A stretch of DNA of 64,000 nt, taken from Pseudomonas sp. G.S.17 (lineage in GTDB: Bacteria; Pseudomonadota; Gammaproteobacteria; Pseudomonadales; Pseudomonadaceae). Shown here piece by piece: positions 1 through 9,653 of the stretch (the stretch's first letter is position 1; each line of letters starts with the position of its first letter). The position numbers and the translations under genes are program-made. Under the pieces are notes generated by a model that had not been told where the DNA came from, did no database searches, and saw nothing but the letters and a program-made list of their open reading frames with translations. The DNA is taken from NCBI RefSeq assembly GCF_038096165.1, contig NZ_CP151076.1, positions 2,477,501-2,541,500 of the forward strand, read 5' to 3'.

Positions 1-1
1 G

Positions 2-415
2 CATCCGATGCCCAATATCGTGTTGCACGACCCGAGTGAGTGGAATCAGGTCAACGAAGGCATGCAGATGGTGATGCATGATCCCCGAGGCATCGCCCGT
101 GCCGCAGCCTTGGGTGCGCAATACCGCATCGCGGGCAAGAGCGGCACGGCGCAAGTGGTCGCGATCAAGCAGGGCGAGCGCTACAACCGCTTGAAGACCC
201 TCGAACGAAACCGCGATAACGCCTTGTTCGTCGGCTTCGCCCCGGCGGCACATCCGAAGATCGTGGTGTCGGTGATGATCGAGAACGGCGAAGCGGGCGG
301 CCGGGTTGCCGGTCCCGTGGTGCGGCAGATCCTCGACGCCTGGCTGCTGGACAAGGACGGCAAGCTCAAGGCGCAATACGCCCCGCAGGCCAAGCCGGAA
401 GTGCCGCACGTTTAG
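2..415 (+). CDS. mrdA: Penicillin-binding protein 2, C-terminal part (5' end outside window)
   Basis: This is the last ~138 codons of a class B penicillin-binding protein, the transpeptidase that cross-links peptidoglycan during side-wall elongation with the rod complex. The KTG-box variant KSGTAQV is visible near residue 46 of the fragment. It is followed by the usual strand LFVGFAP and a MIENGEAGG segment, as in PBP2 proteins. The reading frame is open to the left edge, so the start and the SxxK/SxN motifs lie outside. It could be mrdA or a PBP2 paralogue; the fragment alone cannot separate these. Confidence 0.85.
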   Translation, partial: HPMPNIVLHDPSEWNQVNEGMQMVMHDPRGIARAAALGAQYRIAGKSGTAQVVAIKQGERYNRLKTLERNRDNALFVGFAPAAHPKIVVSVMIENGEAGGRVAGPVVRQILDAWLLDKDGKLKAQYAPQAKPEVPHV

Positions 416-453
416 GAGCAAAGGAGCGCTCGTTGTAAGAATCAAGCGCGACC

Positions 454-534
454 TGTGTGCGAGCTTGCTCGCGAAGAGGCCAGTGCGGATGGTGCTGTCA
501 GGTGGACAGCTTCGCGAGCAAGCTCGCTCCCACG
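454..534. repeat. REPIN (inverted pair of GCTTGCTCGC-type REPs)
   Basis: Two REP arms in inverted orientation, 454-480 (core GCGAGCTTGCTCGCGAAG) and 511-534 (core CTTCGCGAGCAAGCTCGC), are separated by ~30 bases. They sit between mrdA and poxB. This is the commonest dispersed palindrome of fluorescent pseudomonads. It recurs in this window at 27841, 40862, 44423 and 48167. Confidence 0.85.
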
Positions 535-654
535 ATGATTCTGCGCCGCCCCTAAGAGCCAGGTTCTGAACTTGTCCCGACCACAGCGGGTCGATGACTG
601 GTGCGTGGCACGATACTGGCCGCGCTTTCCATTTGTCTCGACAAGGAATCCCGC

Positions 655-2373
655 ATGTCCAAGACCATCGCCGATCACCTCGCACAGACCCTCGCCGCAG
701 CCGACGTCACCCGTATCTGGGGCGTTACCGGTGACAGCCTCAATGGCCTGACCGACAGCCTGGAAAAACTCGGCGCCATCCGCTGGATGCACACTCGCCA
801 TGAGGAGGTCGCCGCGTTCGCTGCCGGAGCCGAAGCGGCGGCTACCGGCAAACTGGCGGTGTGCGCGGGCAGTTGCGGGCCGGGGAATCTGCATTTGATC
901 AACGGGCTGTACGACTGCCATCGCAGTCGGGTGCCGGTCCTGGCGATTGCTGCGCATATTCCCTCGTCGGAAATCGGCCTCGGTTACTTCCAGGAAACCC
1001 ATCCGCAGGAACTGTTCAAGGAGTGCAGCCACTTCGTCGAACTGGTCACCAACCCCGAGCAGTTCCCTCGTGTCCTGGCGCGCGCCATGCGTGCCGCGAT
1101 CAGCCAGCAAGGCGTTGCGGTCATCGTCCTGCCCGGCGACGTCGCCTTGAGCGATGCGCCGGATGTCCCGGCAAAGTGGGTCAATGTCGCGCCGCCCAGC
1201 GTCACGCCAAACGATGAGAATATTCAGCAACTGGCCGACATTCTCAATGATTCCAAGGCAATCACTTTGCTGTGCGGCGCCGGTTGCGCCGACGCTCATG
1301 AGCAGGTCGTGGCGCTGGCCGACCGACTCGGCGCACCGGTGGTTCACGCCTTGCGCGGCAAGCAATACGTCGAATACGACAACCCCTTCGACGTGGGCAT
1401 GACCGGCCTGATCGGTTTCAGCTCCGGTTACCACGCCATGCTGTCCTGTGACACGCTGGTGATCCTCGGCAGCAGCTTCCCGTATCGCAATTTCTATCCG
1501 GCTGACGCGAAGATCGTGCAGATCGACCTTGATCCCACTGCGCTCGGACGGCGTACGCCGATTGCGTTGGGCCTGGTGGGCGGCGTGAAGGAAACGGTTT
1601 CGGCGTTGCTGCCCAAACTGGACCGTCACGAGGATCGGCGCTTTCTGGACAAGGCCCTCAAGCATTACGCCAAGGCCCGGGAAGGGCTGGATGAACTGGC
1701 CACGCCGTCAGCGCCCGGCGATCCAATTCACCCGCAGTACCTGACCAAGTTGATCGACGAGCAGGCCGACGCCGACGCGATCTTCACCGTCGATGTCGGC
1801 ACGCCTACGCTGTGGGCCGCGCGTTACCTGCACATGAACGGCAAGCGCAGGCTCATCGGCTCGTTCAACCACGGTTCGATGGCCAATGCGATGCCGCAGG
1901 CGCTGGGCGCCAAGGCGGCATTCCCCGAGCGCCAGGTGATTTCCCTGTGCGGCGATGGCGGGCTGTCGATGTTGATGGGCGACTTGCTCAGCGTGCGCCA
2001 GCTGAACCTGCCGATCAAAATGGTGGTGTTCAACAACGGTTCGCTGGGCTTTGTCGACATGGAAATGAAAGCCAGCGGCTACGTTCCCCACGGCACCGAT
2101 CTGTACGAAACCAACTTTGCCGGCATCGCCCTGGGCGCAGGGATTCTGGGGATTCGCTTGGAAAACGCCGAGGACCTGCCAGCGGCCTTGCGCAAGGCCT
2201 TCGATCATCCGGGGCCGGTCCTGCTCGACGTGGTTACCGCCAAGCAGGAACTGGGCATCCCGCCCAAAATCAAACTGGCCCAGGCCAAGGGCTTCAGCCT
2301 GTACATGATGCGCGCCGTACTCAGCGGGCGCGGGGATGAAGTGTTTGAGTTGGCGAAGACCAATTTGCGCTAG
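655..2373 (+). CDS. poxB: Pyruvate dehydrogenase (quinone) / pyruvate oxidase
   Basis: A thiamine diphosphate- and FAD-dependent peripheral membrane enzyme that converts pyruvate to acetate and CO2 and reduces ubiquinone. The 572-residue product has the same length as E. coli PoxB. It shows the N-terminal TPP-binding domain with the catalytic-glutamate region [10 protein letters not shown], a central FAD domain, and the C-terminal TPP/Mg motif beginning GDGGLSML and ending in NN (about residues 433-462). ATG 655 was chosen over the upstream GTG 601 because the protein then starts MSKTIADHL like the family. The last eight codons are the left edge of a 211-bp tandem array, so the stop-codon region is duplicated downstream. 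Confidence 0.93.
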   Translation: MSKTIADHLAQTLAAADVTRIWGVTGDSLNGLTDSLEKLGAIRWMHTRHEEVAAFAAGAEAAATGKLAVCAGSCGPGNLHLINGLYDCHRSRVPVLAIAAHIPSSEIGLGYFQETHPQELFKECSHFVELVTNPEQFPRVLARAMRAAISQQGVAVIVLPGDVALSDAPDVPAKWVNVAPPSVTPNDENIQQLADILNDSKAITLLCGAGCADAHEQVVALADRLGAPVVHALRGKQYVEYDNPFDVGMTGLIGFSSGYHAMLSCDTLVILGSSFPYRNFYPADAKIVQIDLDPTALGRRTPIALGLVGGVKETVSALLPKLDRHEDRRFLDKALKHYAKAREGLDELATPSAPGDPIHPQYLTKLIDEQADADAIFTVDVGTPTLWAARYLHMNGKRRLIGSFNHGSMANAMPQALGAKAAFPERQVISLCGDGGLSMLMGDLLSVRQLNLPIKMVVFNNGSLGFVDMEMKASGYVPHGTDLYETNFAGIALGAGILGIRLENAEDLPAALRKAFDHPGPVLLDVVTAKQELGIPPKIKLAQAKGFSLYMMRAVLSGRGDEVFELAKTNLR

Positions 2374-3158
2374 CGCGGGAGCTCGATGCCGTCTTGATCC
2401 TCATCACACAACCGTAGGACCGGCTTTAGCCGGGAGCAGGCCGGTACATTCGCAGCGGTTGCGGCGTCAGACCTTGCGTCCTCCCGGCTAAAGCCGGTCC
2501 TACGGATCCTGTGTGCAGGTCGACATCGCTTCGCCAACACGTTGGCTCCTACCCAGTACGCTGGCGACGACCAATTTGCGCTAGCGCGGGAGCTAGATGC
2601 CGTCTTGATCCTCATCACACAACCGTAGGACCAGCTTTAGCCGGGAGCAGGCCGGTACATTCGCAGCGGTTGCGGCGTCAGACCTTGCGTCCTCCCGGCT
2701 AAAGCCGGTCCTACGGATCCTGTGTGCAGGTCGACATCGTTTCGCCAACACGTTGGCTCCTACCCAGTACGCTGGCGAAGACCAATTTGCGCTAGCGCGG
2801 GAGGTAGATGCCGTCTTGATACTCATCACACAACCGTAGGACCGGCTTTAGCCGGGAGCAGGCCGGTACATTCGCAGCGGTTGCGGCGTCAGACCTTGCG
2901 CCCTCCCGGCTGAAGCCGGTCCTACGGATCCTGTGTGCAGGTCGACATCGCTTCGCCAACACGTTGGCTCCTACCCAGTACGCTGGCGACGACCAATTTG
3001 CGCTAGCGCGGGAGCTCGATGCCGTCTTGATCCTCATCACACAACCGTAGGACCGGCTTTAGCCGGGAGCAGGCCGGTACATTCGCAACAGTTGCGGCGT
3101 CAGACCTTGCGTCCTCCCGGCTAAAGCCGGTCCTGCGGATCCTGTGTGCAGGTCGACC
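2351..3158. repeat. 211-bp tandem array of REPIN units, 3.8 copies
   Basis: Direct copies start at 2351, 2562, 2773 and 2984; the fourth breaks off near 3158. Each unit carries (i) the last 23 nt of poxB including its stop, (ii) an inverted pair of GGCTTTAGCC-type REPs (first copy about 2412-2505), and (iii) a GCCAACACGTTGGC-type palindrome. Copies differ by only a few substitutions (e.g. ACCAGC for ACCGGC in copy 2), which points to recent expansion. Short ORFs in the array repeat from copy to copy and are not genes. The ~130 bases after the array, to 3286, are AT-richer and hold nothing recognisable. Confidence 0.95.
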
Positions 3159-3286
3159 CCGTATCCAAGCGGGGCATTTTTTGCCCGCTAAAAGCGCATT
3201 TCGGTCGTCTTTCGCACCGACTTGAATCACTCCAATCAATCTCCAAAAAATCAGCAAAAAAGGCGTTGTATTCTCTCGAAATCGAA

Positions 3287-3302
3287 TGTTATGTTGATAA
3301 CA
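3287..3302. promoter_or_regulatory. Palindrome upstream of rpiR-type gene (candidate operator)
   Basis: TGTTAT-GTTG-ATAACA, with perfect 6-bp arms, lies 62 bases before the RpiR start in an AT-rich stretch. Position and symmetry suit an autoregulatory operator for the regulator and the ddp genes behind it. This is inference only; no RpiR consensus was checked. Confidence 0.4.
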
Positions 3303-3363
3303 CTTTGAGATGGCATGAGTCATTTCTAACATTTCTCGCGCCACCCAGGATGCTGAATCCAGC

Positions 3364-4224
3364 ATGAATTCCACGCCAACTCCCAGCTTCCTCGATACCC
3401 TCGAACAGCGCTTCACTGAGCTGACGCCTACTGGCAAGCGCATTGCCGGTTATTTGTTGGCCAATCCGCAGCAACTGCCGTTCGAGACGGCCGACAGCAT
3501 CGCGCAACAGACCGGCACCACCGGCATTTCCGTGGGGCGGTTTTTTCGCTCGCTGGGCTATCGCAATATCGATGATGTGAAGCAAAGCCTGCGCGGCGCG
3601 TCCCCGCACAGTTGGGTGCTGACCGACCGGCTGGGCGCCTTCCGTGAAGAGGCTACCCAAGGCGACGCGCTGGAGCGTTCGTTGAATCGCGAACTGGAGG
3701 CGATCCAGCACGTTTATGCCCTGGCGCGCAGCGAAGCGTTTGCCAGCATTGTCGAACGCATTCATGCCGCCGATGCCGTATTTATCGTCGGCGTACAGAC
3801 CACTCGCGGCATCCTCAATACGTTCTTCAGTCACCTGGAATACATCCGGCCAAAGGTCTACTACGTTGACGGTTTGTCCGGGACCTATGCGGAGTCGTTG
3901 AACTCCGATTTCGAAAACCCTTACGCAATCATTGCCGATTTTCGAACCTACTCCAGCATGACCCGAAAGTTCTGCGAGGCTGCCGGCAATCAGCAACTGC
4001 CGTTGGCCTTGATCACCGATTTTCATTGCCCCTGGGCGCGGGATTTTCCCCTTGATCTGCTGCAACTGAAGTCCGACGTCGGGCAGTTCTGGGATTCACC
4101 GGCACCGCTGGCATGCCTGTTCAATCTGATGGTTTCCGCGGTGGCTGAGCGATATGGCGACAGCCTCGACGAGCGCCTGGCGAAGAACCGTCAGTTGCAG
4201 GAATTGTTCGGCCAGTTTGAATAA
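3364..4224 (+). CDS. RpiR/MurR-family transcriptional regulator with SIS domain
   Basis: A DNA-binding regulator of 286 residues with an N-terminal RpiR helix-turn-helix (about 1-80; SIAQQTGTTGISVGRFFRSLG is the HTH region). A C-terminal SIS phosphosugar-binding fold follows (about 110-260; starts VFIVGVQTTRG). It stands 58 bases ahead of ddpX on the same strand, so it probably controls the D,D-dipeptide cluster. A cell-wall recycling sugar phosphate, as for MurR, is a plausible effector but is only inferred. A perfect palindrome at 3287-3302 precedes the gene. Confidence 0.85.
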   Translation: MNSTPTPSFLDTLEQRFTELTPTGKRIAGYLLANPQQLPFETADSIAQQTGTTGISVGRFFRSLGYRNIDDVKQSLRGASPHSWVLTDRLGAFREEATQGDALERSLNRELEAIQHVYALARSEAFASIVERIHAADAVFIVGVQTTRGILNTFFSHLEYIRPKVYYVDGLSGTYAESLNSDFENPYAIIADFRTYSSMTRKFCEAAGNQQLPLALITDFHCPWARDFPLDLLQLKSDVGQFWDSPAPLACLFNLMVSAVAERYGDSLDERLAKNRQLQELFGQFE

Positions 4225-4282
4225 CGGGTCAGGCCGTCGAACTGCATTTAATGACCCACGTATCTGTCACTGGAGTAACCGC

Positions 4283-4843
4283 GTGAACAACAGCCCACTT
4301 GTCGAAGTCGACGCCAATGCCCTGCAGGTCGACATCGATCTGATTTATGCCGGTGCCGACAATCTGGCTGGCAAGGTGATTTATCAGGACCCGCGCTGCC
4401 TGCTGCATGTGGACGCCGAACGTTGTCTGCGCCAGGCCAGCCGCCTGGCACGCCAGGCGGGTTACCGACTGCGGATTTTCGATGCCTATCGCCCGCCGTA
4501 TGCACAGCTGCTGCTTTGGCAAGCGCTGCCGAACCCGGAATATGTGCGTGACCCAAGCCTGGGTTCACATCACAGCCGTGGCGTCGCAGTGGACCTGACG
4601 CTGCTTGATTCGGAGGGTGAGCCGCTGGACATGGGCACCGGTTTCGATGACATGCGCGAACCTTCTCATCAGTTTTATGCCGACCTGCCGCCTGCGGTGC
4701 AGCGCAATCGCCTGATGCTGCTGGGCATCATGCTGGCTTCAGGTTTTCGGCACATCGACAGCGAATGGTGGCACTACGAATTGCCGGAGGCCGACGACTA
4801 TCCGTTGCTCGACGAGCAGACCATCCGCACCGCCAGCCACTGA
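4283..4843 (+). CDS. ddpX: D-alanyl-D-alanine dipeptidase (VanX family)
   Basis: A zinc dipeptidase that cleaves D-Ala-D-Ala and related D,D-dipeptides. The 186-residue protein has both VanX zinc motifs: SHHSRGVAVD (the SxHxxGxAxD motif, ~residue 99) and EWWHYE (the ExxH motif, ~residue 160). GTG 4283 was chosen after a GGAG-like sequence; the longer frame from 4154 would overlap the regulator and lacks family similarity. No signal peptide is evident, so it probably acts in the cytoplasm on dipeptides delivered by the transporter encoded next. Confidence 0.9.
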   Translation: MNNSPLVEVDANALQVDIDLIYAGADNLAGKVIYQDPRCLLHVDAERCLRQASRLARQAGYRLRIFDAYRPPYAQLLLWQALPNPEYVRDPSLGSHHSRGVAVDLTLLDSEGEPLDMGTGFDDMREPSHQFYADLPPAVQRNRLMLLGIMLASGFRHIDSEWWHYELPEADDYPLLDEQTIRTASH

Positions 4844-5014
4844 CCGCACTGACGTTTTATAGGACCGGGACGACCATGAATCCCGGCTTGAATCCGGCGT
4901 GATCTTCCTGGAGAAAACGCCGTTATCGGACGCAAGTCCGAGTTTGAACTGCCCGGTATAGCTTCAATAAAAAACCTGACGAACTTCCACACATCGAATG
5001 ATCAAGGAACCGGC

Positions 5015-6583
5015 ATGAACTCTCTTTGCAACCCGCGCTTGAACCCGCGCAATCTCGTCATGGCACTGCTGTGTACCGCCATGGGGCTTGGTGCCTGGCA
5101 GTCCGCCAGCGCTGCAGTGCCCAAGGACGTTTTGATGATCGGCAAACCTGCCGATCCACAGACTCTCGACCCGGCCGTGACCATCGATAACAACGACTGG
5201 ACGGTGACCTATCCAGCTTATCAGCGACTGGTTTCCTACAAGGTCGAGAACGGCAAAGGCAGCACCGAAGTGCAAGGCGAACTGGCGTCCGGCTGGACCA
5301 CCTCGGCTGACAGTCTGGTGTGGGAGTTCAAGCTTAAGTCGGGTAACAAGTTCGATGACGGTACCGACGTCAATGCCGACGCGGTCAAGTTCTCGTTCGA
5401 TCGGGTCATGAAGCTCAAACAGGGTCCGTCCGGGGCCTTCCCGGATGACATGGCGGTTTCCGTGGTCGACCCGCTGACCGTGCGCTTCACGCTGAAGACG
5501 CCTTATGCGCCATTCCTTTCGACCCTGGCCCACAACGGCGCAGCTATCGTCAACCCGGAAGTGGCCAAAAAAACCGAAGGTGCCGATGCGTATCTGTCGA
5601 CCCACACGGCGGGTTCCGGGGCGTTCAAGCTGACCGGCTGGCAGAAGGGACAATCCCTGACCATGGAGCACAACAGCTATTACGCCGGTCCCAAACCGAC
5701 GCTGAACAAGGTCGTGGTGAAGATCATCAGTGAGGCGTCGGTACGCCGTCTGCAACTGGAACATGGCGACCTGGACATTATCGAGGACATGCCGGAAGAC
5801 CAGCTTGAAGCCTTGAGCAAGAAGTCTGGTGTGGTCATTGGCGACTTCCCTTCGTTGCGGGTCACGCTGCTGTACCTGAACAACAAAAAGGCCCCGATGA
5901 ATAACCCGGATGCACGCCGGGCCATTGTCGACGCCCTGGATTACAACGGCATCATCAACGGCATTCTCAAAGGCAAGGCCAAGCCTATGAATGGTCCGAT
6001 TCCCCAAGGCATGTGGGCTTACGACGAGAAGTTGCCGGTCCCGAAACAGGATCTTGCCAAGGCCAAGGCCGATCTTGCCAAGGCGCCCACCAAAATCAGC
6101 GCCCTCAACTTCATGTATTCCGACAAGGACCCGAACTGGGAACCTATCGGTCTGACCCTGCAAGCGGGCCTGCAGCCACTGGGCATCAACCTGAAAATGG
6201 AAAAACTGGCCAACGCGACAATGCGTGAGCGGCTGGGCAGCGGTGATTTCGACATCGCCATCGGTTCCTGGAGCCCGGACTTCGCCGACCCCTACATGTT
6301 CATGAACTTCTGGTTCGACTCCAAGCTGCAAGGCCTGGCCGGCAACCGCTCCTTTTATGAAAACCCCGCGGTGGACAAGCTGATTCGTGAGTCAGCGGCC
6401 ACCAATGACGCGGGCAAGCGTACCGAGCTGTACCAGCAGGCGCAGAAGATCGTCCTCAATGACAGCGTCTATGCCTATCTGTACCAGAAGGCCTACACCT
6501 TGCCGATGCGGGATAACGTTAAAGGGTACGTGTTCAACCCGATGCTGGAGCAAGTGTTCAACGTGGCGACGATCACCAAGTAA
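5015..6583 (+). CDS. ddpA: ABC transporter periplasmic binding protein, D,D-dipeptide type (SBP family 5)
   Basis: The periplasmic solute-binding component of a dipeptide importer, 522 residues. A signal peptide (about 1-33, ending near QSASAA) is followed by the family-5 extracellular domain; KPADPQTLDPA at the mature N-terminus and YAYLYQ near the C-terminus are typical of DppA/DdpA. It sits between ddpX and the permease genes. A CGGAC-GCAA-GTCCG mini-hairpin at 4927-4940 lies in its leader. Specificity for D,D-dipeptides is inferred from the DdpX gene alongside. Confidence 0.85.
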   Translation: MNSLCNPRLNPRNLVMALLCTAMGLGAWQSASAAVPKDVLMIGKPADPQTLDPAVTIDNNDWTVTYPAYQRLVSYKVENGKGSTEVQGELASGWTTSADSLVWEFKLKSGNKFDDGTDVNADAVKFSFDRVMKLKQGPSGAFPDDMAVSVVDPLTVRFTLKTPYAPFLSTLAHNGAAIVNPEVAKKTEGADAYLSTHTAGSGAFKLTGWQKGQSLTMEHNSYYAGPKPTLNKVVVKIISEASVRRLQLEHGDLDIIEDMPEDQLEALSKKSGVVIGDFPSLRVTLLYLNNKKAPMNNPDARRAIVDALDYNGIINGILKGKAKPMNGPIPQGMWAYDEKLPVPKQDLAKAKADLAKAPTKISALNFMYSDKDPNWEPIGLTLQAGLQPLGINLKMEKLANATMRERLGSGDFDIAIGSWSPDFADPYMFMNFWFDSKLQGLAGNRSFYENPAVDKLIRESAATNDAGKRTELYQQAQKIVLNDSVYAYLYQKAYTLPMRDNVKGYVFNPMLEQVFNVATITK

Positions 6584-6617
6584 TCGTCACCAGCTCATCC
6601 GTTCTACCGTAAACGTT

Positions 6618-6653
6618 CAGCGCTTCCCTGCATGGCAAAAGAGGGGAGCGCTG
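6618..6653 (+). terminator. Intercistronic stem-loop between ddpA and ddpB
   Basis: CAGCGCTTCCCT pairs with AGGGGAGCGCTG across a 12-base loop. There is no U-tract, so it is more likely a mRNA-stabilising or attenuating hairpin than a full terminator. Such hairpins commonly follow binding-protein genes and raise their transcript level over the permease genes. Confidence 0.55.
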
Positions 6654-6713
6654 CAACGCCGTGCCCAAGGCAGTCGTTTTGAATTGCCATTTATAGCGTG
6701 ACCGAGGTGCCTG

Positions 6714-7730
6714 ATGGCCTTCCTGAATATTCTGCGCAAACGTCTGTTCGGCCTGCTGCTGGTCGTGATTGGCGTTTCCGTGATCACTTTTGCGATTTCT
6801 CACCTTATTCCCGGCGACCCGGCCCGGCTGATCGCCGGCGACCGGGCCAGCGATGCCATTGTTGCCAACATCCGTCATCAGTTGGGGCTGGATTTGCCGC
6901 TCTATCAACAATATGGCCGCTACATGCTCGATCTGCTGCAAGGCGATCTGGGTACGTCGATCCGCACCAGCCGCCCGGTCCTTGAGGACTTGCAGGCGTA
7001 TTTTCCGGCGACTCTGGAGCTGGCGCTTGCCGCCTTGTTGTTGTCGATCCTGATTGGCGTGCCGTTGGGCGTGCTGTCGGCGGTGTACCACAACCGCGCC
7101 ATTGACCAGATTGCCCGCACGCTGGCGGTCACCGGCATTTCCACCCCGGCATTCTGGCTTGGCCTCGGCCTGATCGTGCTGTTCTACGGCCACTTGAACT
7201 GGCTGCCGGGCAGTGGACGACTGGACGAAGGCTTGACGCCGCCGCGAACCATCACCGGTTTCTATCTGATTGACTCGTTGCTGACGGGCGACTGGGAGTT
7301 GTTCAAGAATGCTGCACAGCATCTGATTCTGCCTGCTGTGACGTTGGGCTTCGTCAATCTTGGCGTTATCGCGCGGCAGATACGCTCGGCGATGCTCGAT
7401 CAGTTGGGCGAGGACTACATCCGTACCGCGCGGGCTTACGGTTTGTCGAAGTGGGCGGTGATTCTGCGCCATGCGCTGCCCAACGCATTGATTCCATCCG
7501 TGACGGTCCTGGGCCTGACATTGGGCGATCTGCTGTATGGCGCAGTGCTGACCGAAACAGTTTTCGCCTGGCCCGGCATGGGCGCCTACGTGGTCAAGTC
7601 GATCCAGTCTCTGGATTTTCCGGCGGTGATGGGCTTCGCAATTGTGGTTTCCTTCATCTATGTGCTGCTCAACATGGCAATCGATCTGGTCTACCGTCTG
7701 ATCGACCCACGTATCGGCGAGGTCAACTGA
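6714..7730 (+). CDS. ddpB: ABC transporter permease, DppB/DdpB type
   Basis: The first membrane subunit of the D,D-dipeptide importer, 338 residues. It begins with a transmembrane helix (FGLLLVVIGVSVITFAISH), followed by the hallmark IPGDPA. The EAA-like cytoplasmic loop is around residues 220-245 (YIRTARAYGLSKWAVILRHA), and several further membrane spans follow. It is separated from the next permease by a single base, which implies translational coupling. Confidence 0.88.
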   Translation: MAFLNILRKRLFGLLLVVIGVSVITFAISHLIPGDPARLIAGDRASDAIVANIRHQLGLDLPLYQQYGRYMLDLLQGDLGTSIRTSRPVLEDLQAYFPATLELALAALLLSILIGVPLGVLSAVYHNRAIDQIARTLAVTGISTPAFWLGLGLIVLFYGHLNWLPGSGRLDEGLTPPRTITGFYLIDSLLTGDWELFKNAAQHLILPAVTLGFVNLGVIARQIRSAMLDQLGEDYIRTARAYGLSKWAVILRHALPNALIPSVTVLGLTLGDLLYGAVLTETVFAWPGMGAYVVKSIQSLDFPAVMGFAIVVSFIYVLLNMAIDLVYRLIDPRIGEVN

Positions 7731-7731
7731 C

Positions 7732-8631
7732 ATGACGACTCCACTCACGCCCTTGAGCATTCCGTCCGTGGCGCAAACCCCTGCGTGGCGGGAACGGTTC
7801 GCCTATCTGCGTTATCAGGTCGGTCGCAGTCCGCTGACCATCGCCGGTCTGGTCATCAGCGCTTTGGTCCTGCTGTGCATGATTTTCGCGCCGTGGCTGG
7901 CCCCTTACGACCCCAATGCGCTAGACCTGATTCATCGCCTCGCGCCGCCGTCGGCGGAGCATTGGTTCGGCACGGATGAAGTCGGACGCGATTTGTTGAG
8001 CCGGGTGTTGTACGGCAGTCAGCAATCAGTGGGAGTCGGCTTGTTCGTCGCATTTACTTCCTGCCTGATCGGCGGTTTGCTGGGCTGCATGTCCGGGGTC
8101 ATTGGCGGTCGTTTCGACAGCCTGATCATGCGCCTGATGGACATCATGCTCTCGGTACCATCGCTGGTGCTGATCATGGCCCTGACGGCGGCGCTAGGTC
8201 CAAGTCTGTTCAACGCCATGTTGGCCATTACCCTGGTGCGTATTCCGTTCTATGTGCGGCTGGCTCGGGGCCAGGCACTGAGCATCCGGCAGATGGGCTA
8301 CGTCAAGGCGGCGCAGACGTTTGGCGCGGGGCGCTGGCACATCGTGCTCTGGCACGTGGCGCGCAATGCCACGCCGCCTTTGCTGGTGCAACTGAGCCTG
8401 GATATCGGTGCGGCGATTCTCATGGCCTCGGCGCTGGGCTTCATCGGCCTGGGCGCGCAACAACCGACAGCGGAGTGGGGCGCGATGGTCGCAACCGGGC
8501 GCAACTACATTCTTGATCAATGGTGGTATTCGACGTTTCCCGGCCTGGCGATTCTGGTCACGGCCACCGGTTTCAATCTGCTGGGCGACGGCGTGCGCGA
8601 CTTGCTCGATCCACGGCAACAGGGGAAATGA
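7732..8631 (+). CDS. ddpC: ABC transporter permease, DppC/DdpC type
   Basis: The second membrane subunit of the importer, 299 residues. The N-terminal cytoplasmic tail and first helix lead to LAPYDPNALD and HWFGTDEVGRDLLSR, which are DppC/OppC signatures. The EAA loop (YVKAAQTFGAGRWHIVLWH) lies around residue 185. The stop overlaps the ATGACC leader of the ATPase gene, so the operon is continuous. Confidence 0.88.
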   Translation: MTTPLTPLSIPSVAQTPAWRERFAYLRYQVGRSPLTIAGLVISALVLLCMIFAPWLAPYDPNALDLIHRLAPPSAEHWFGTDEVGRDLLSRVLYGSQQSVGVGLFVAFTSCLIGGLLGCMSGVIGGRFDSLIMRLMDIMLSVPSLVLIMALTAALGPSLFNAMLAITLVRIPFYVRLARGQALSIRQMGYVKAAQTFGAGRWHIVLWHVARNATPPLLVQLSLDIGAAILMASALGFIGLGAQQPTAEWGAMVATGRNYILDQWWYSTFPGLAILVTATGFNLLGDGVRDLLDPRQQGK

Positions 8632-8633
8632 CC

Positions 8634-9653
8634 ATGCCTACTCATAGCACCAGCATCCCGGTGCCGAACCTCGCGCCGGTATTGACCATTGATAACCTGA
8701 GCATTGAATTCCCGGCCTATCGCAGCACGGTCAAGGCGCTCAATGGCGTCTCCCTGCATGTCAATCCCGGCGAGATCGTCGGCGTGATTGGCGAGTCCGG
8801 CTCCGGCAAATCGGTGACGGCCATGTTGAGCCTGCGCTTGCTGCCGGAGCGCAGCTATCGGGTCACCGCAGGCAGTCTGAACATCCTCGGCCGGGACATG
8901 TTGGCGGCCCAGGAGAAAGAACTGTTGAAGGTGCGCGGGCGCGATGTCGCGATGATATTCCAGGAGCCGATGACCGCCCTGAATCCTACCCGGCGCATCG
9001 GCAGGCAGATGACCGATGTCATCATTCATCATCAGCATTTGAGCAAGGATCAGGCGCGGAGCAAGGCGATTGCCTTGCTGCGCGACATGCACATTGCCGA
9101 CCCGGAGCAGGTGCTGGAAAGCTACCCGTTCGAACTGTCCGGCGGCATGCGCCAGCGGGTGATGATCGCCCTGGCGTTTTCCTGTGACCCGCAACTGTTG
9201 ATCGCTGACGAGCCGACCACGGCGCTGGATGTCACCGTGCAACGTCAGGTGCTGTTGCTGCTGCGGGAAAAAGCCCGGGAGCGGGGTACGGCGATTCTGC
9301 TGATTACCCACGACATGGCGCTGGTTTCGCAGTTCTGCGACCGCGTCTACGTGATGTACACCGGCGCGGTGGTGGAGCAGGGGGATACCGCGCAGGTCAT
9401 GGCCGATCCGCGTCATCCCTACACCAAGGGCCTGTTGAACGGACTGCCCGAGCAAGTCCGGCCCGGTGAAGCCCTGATGACTATTCCCGGTCAGGTGCCG
9501 AACCTGTCCGCGTTACCCGACGGCTGCACGTTTCGTGATCGTTGCGCGTTCGCCATGGCCAAGTGCCTGGAGCGTCCGCCGCTGCTGGCCATTGATGCTG
9601 CCGGCGTGCGCAAGAGCGCCTGCTGGCTGAATGCTCAGGAGCAAGCCTTATGA
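8634..9653 (+). CDS. ddpD: ABC transporter ATP-binding protein, DppD/DdpD type
   Basis: The first ATPase of the D,D-dipeptide importer, 339 residues from ATG 8634 (two bases after the ddpC stop; the frame also extends upstream inside ddpC but this is not needed). It has Walker [10 protein letters not shown], signature LSGGMRQR, Walker B LLIADEP and an H-loop in ITHDMA. A C-terminal oligopeptide-type zinc/iron-sulfur-like cysteine segment, [14 protein letters not shown], is also present. The stop overlaps the ddpF start by four bases. Confidence 0.88.
   Translation: MPTHSTSIPVPNLAPVLTIDNLSIEFPAYRSTVKALNGVSLHVNPGEIVGVIGESGSGKSVTAMLSLRLLPERSYRVTAGSLNILGRDMLAAQEKELLKVRGRDVAMIFQEPMTALNPTRRIGRQMTDVIIHHQHLSKDQARSKAIALLRDMHIADPEQVLESYPFELSGGMRQRVMIALAFSCDPQLLIADEPTTALDVTVQRQVLLLLREKARERGTAILLITHDMALVSQFCDRVYVMYTGAVVEQGDTAQVMADPRHPYTKGLLNGLPEQVRPGEALMTIPGQVPNLSALPDGCTFRDRCAFAMAKCLERPPLLAIDAAGVRKSACWLNAQEQAL

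Noticed and set aside
442-1665. 407-codon minus-strand open frame
   Set aside because: Antisense to poxB and running into a REPIN; no recognisable domain.
2370-3124. Repeated 63- and 82-codon open frames within the array behind poxB
   Set aside because: They recur with the 211-bp period and consist of REP sequence, so they are by-products of the repeat.
2351-3158. CRISPR-like regular spacing
   Set aside because: The whole 211-bp unit is repeated with no unique spacers and no cas genes; it is a tandem duplication.
4154-4282. N-terminal extension of ddpX to 4154
   Set aside because: It would overlap the regulator gene by 71 bases and adds residues unlike VanX proteins; GTG 4283 gives the family length.
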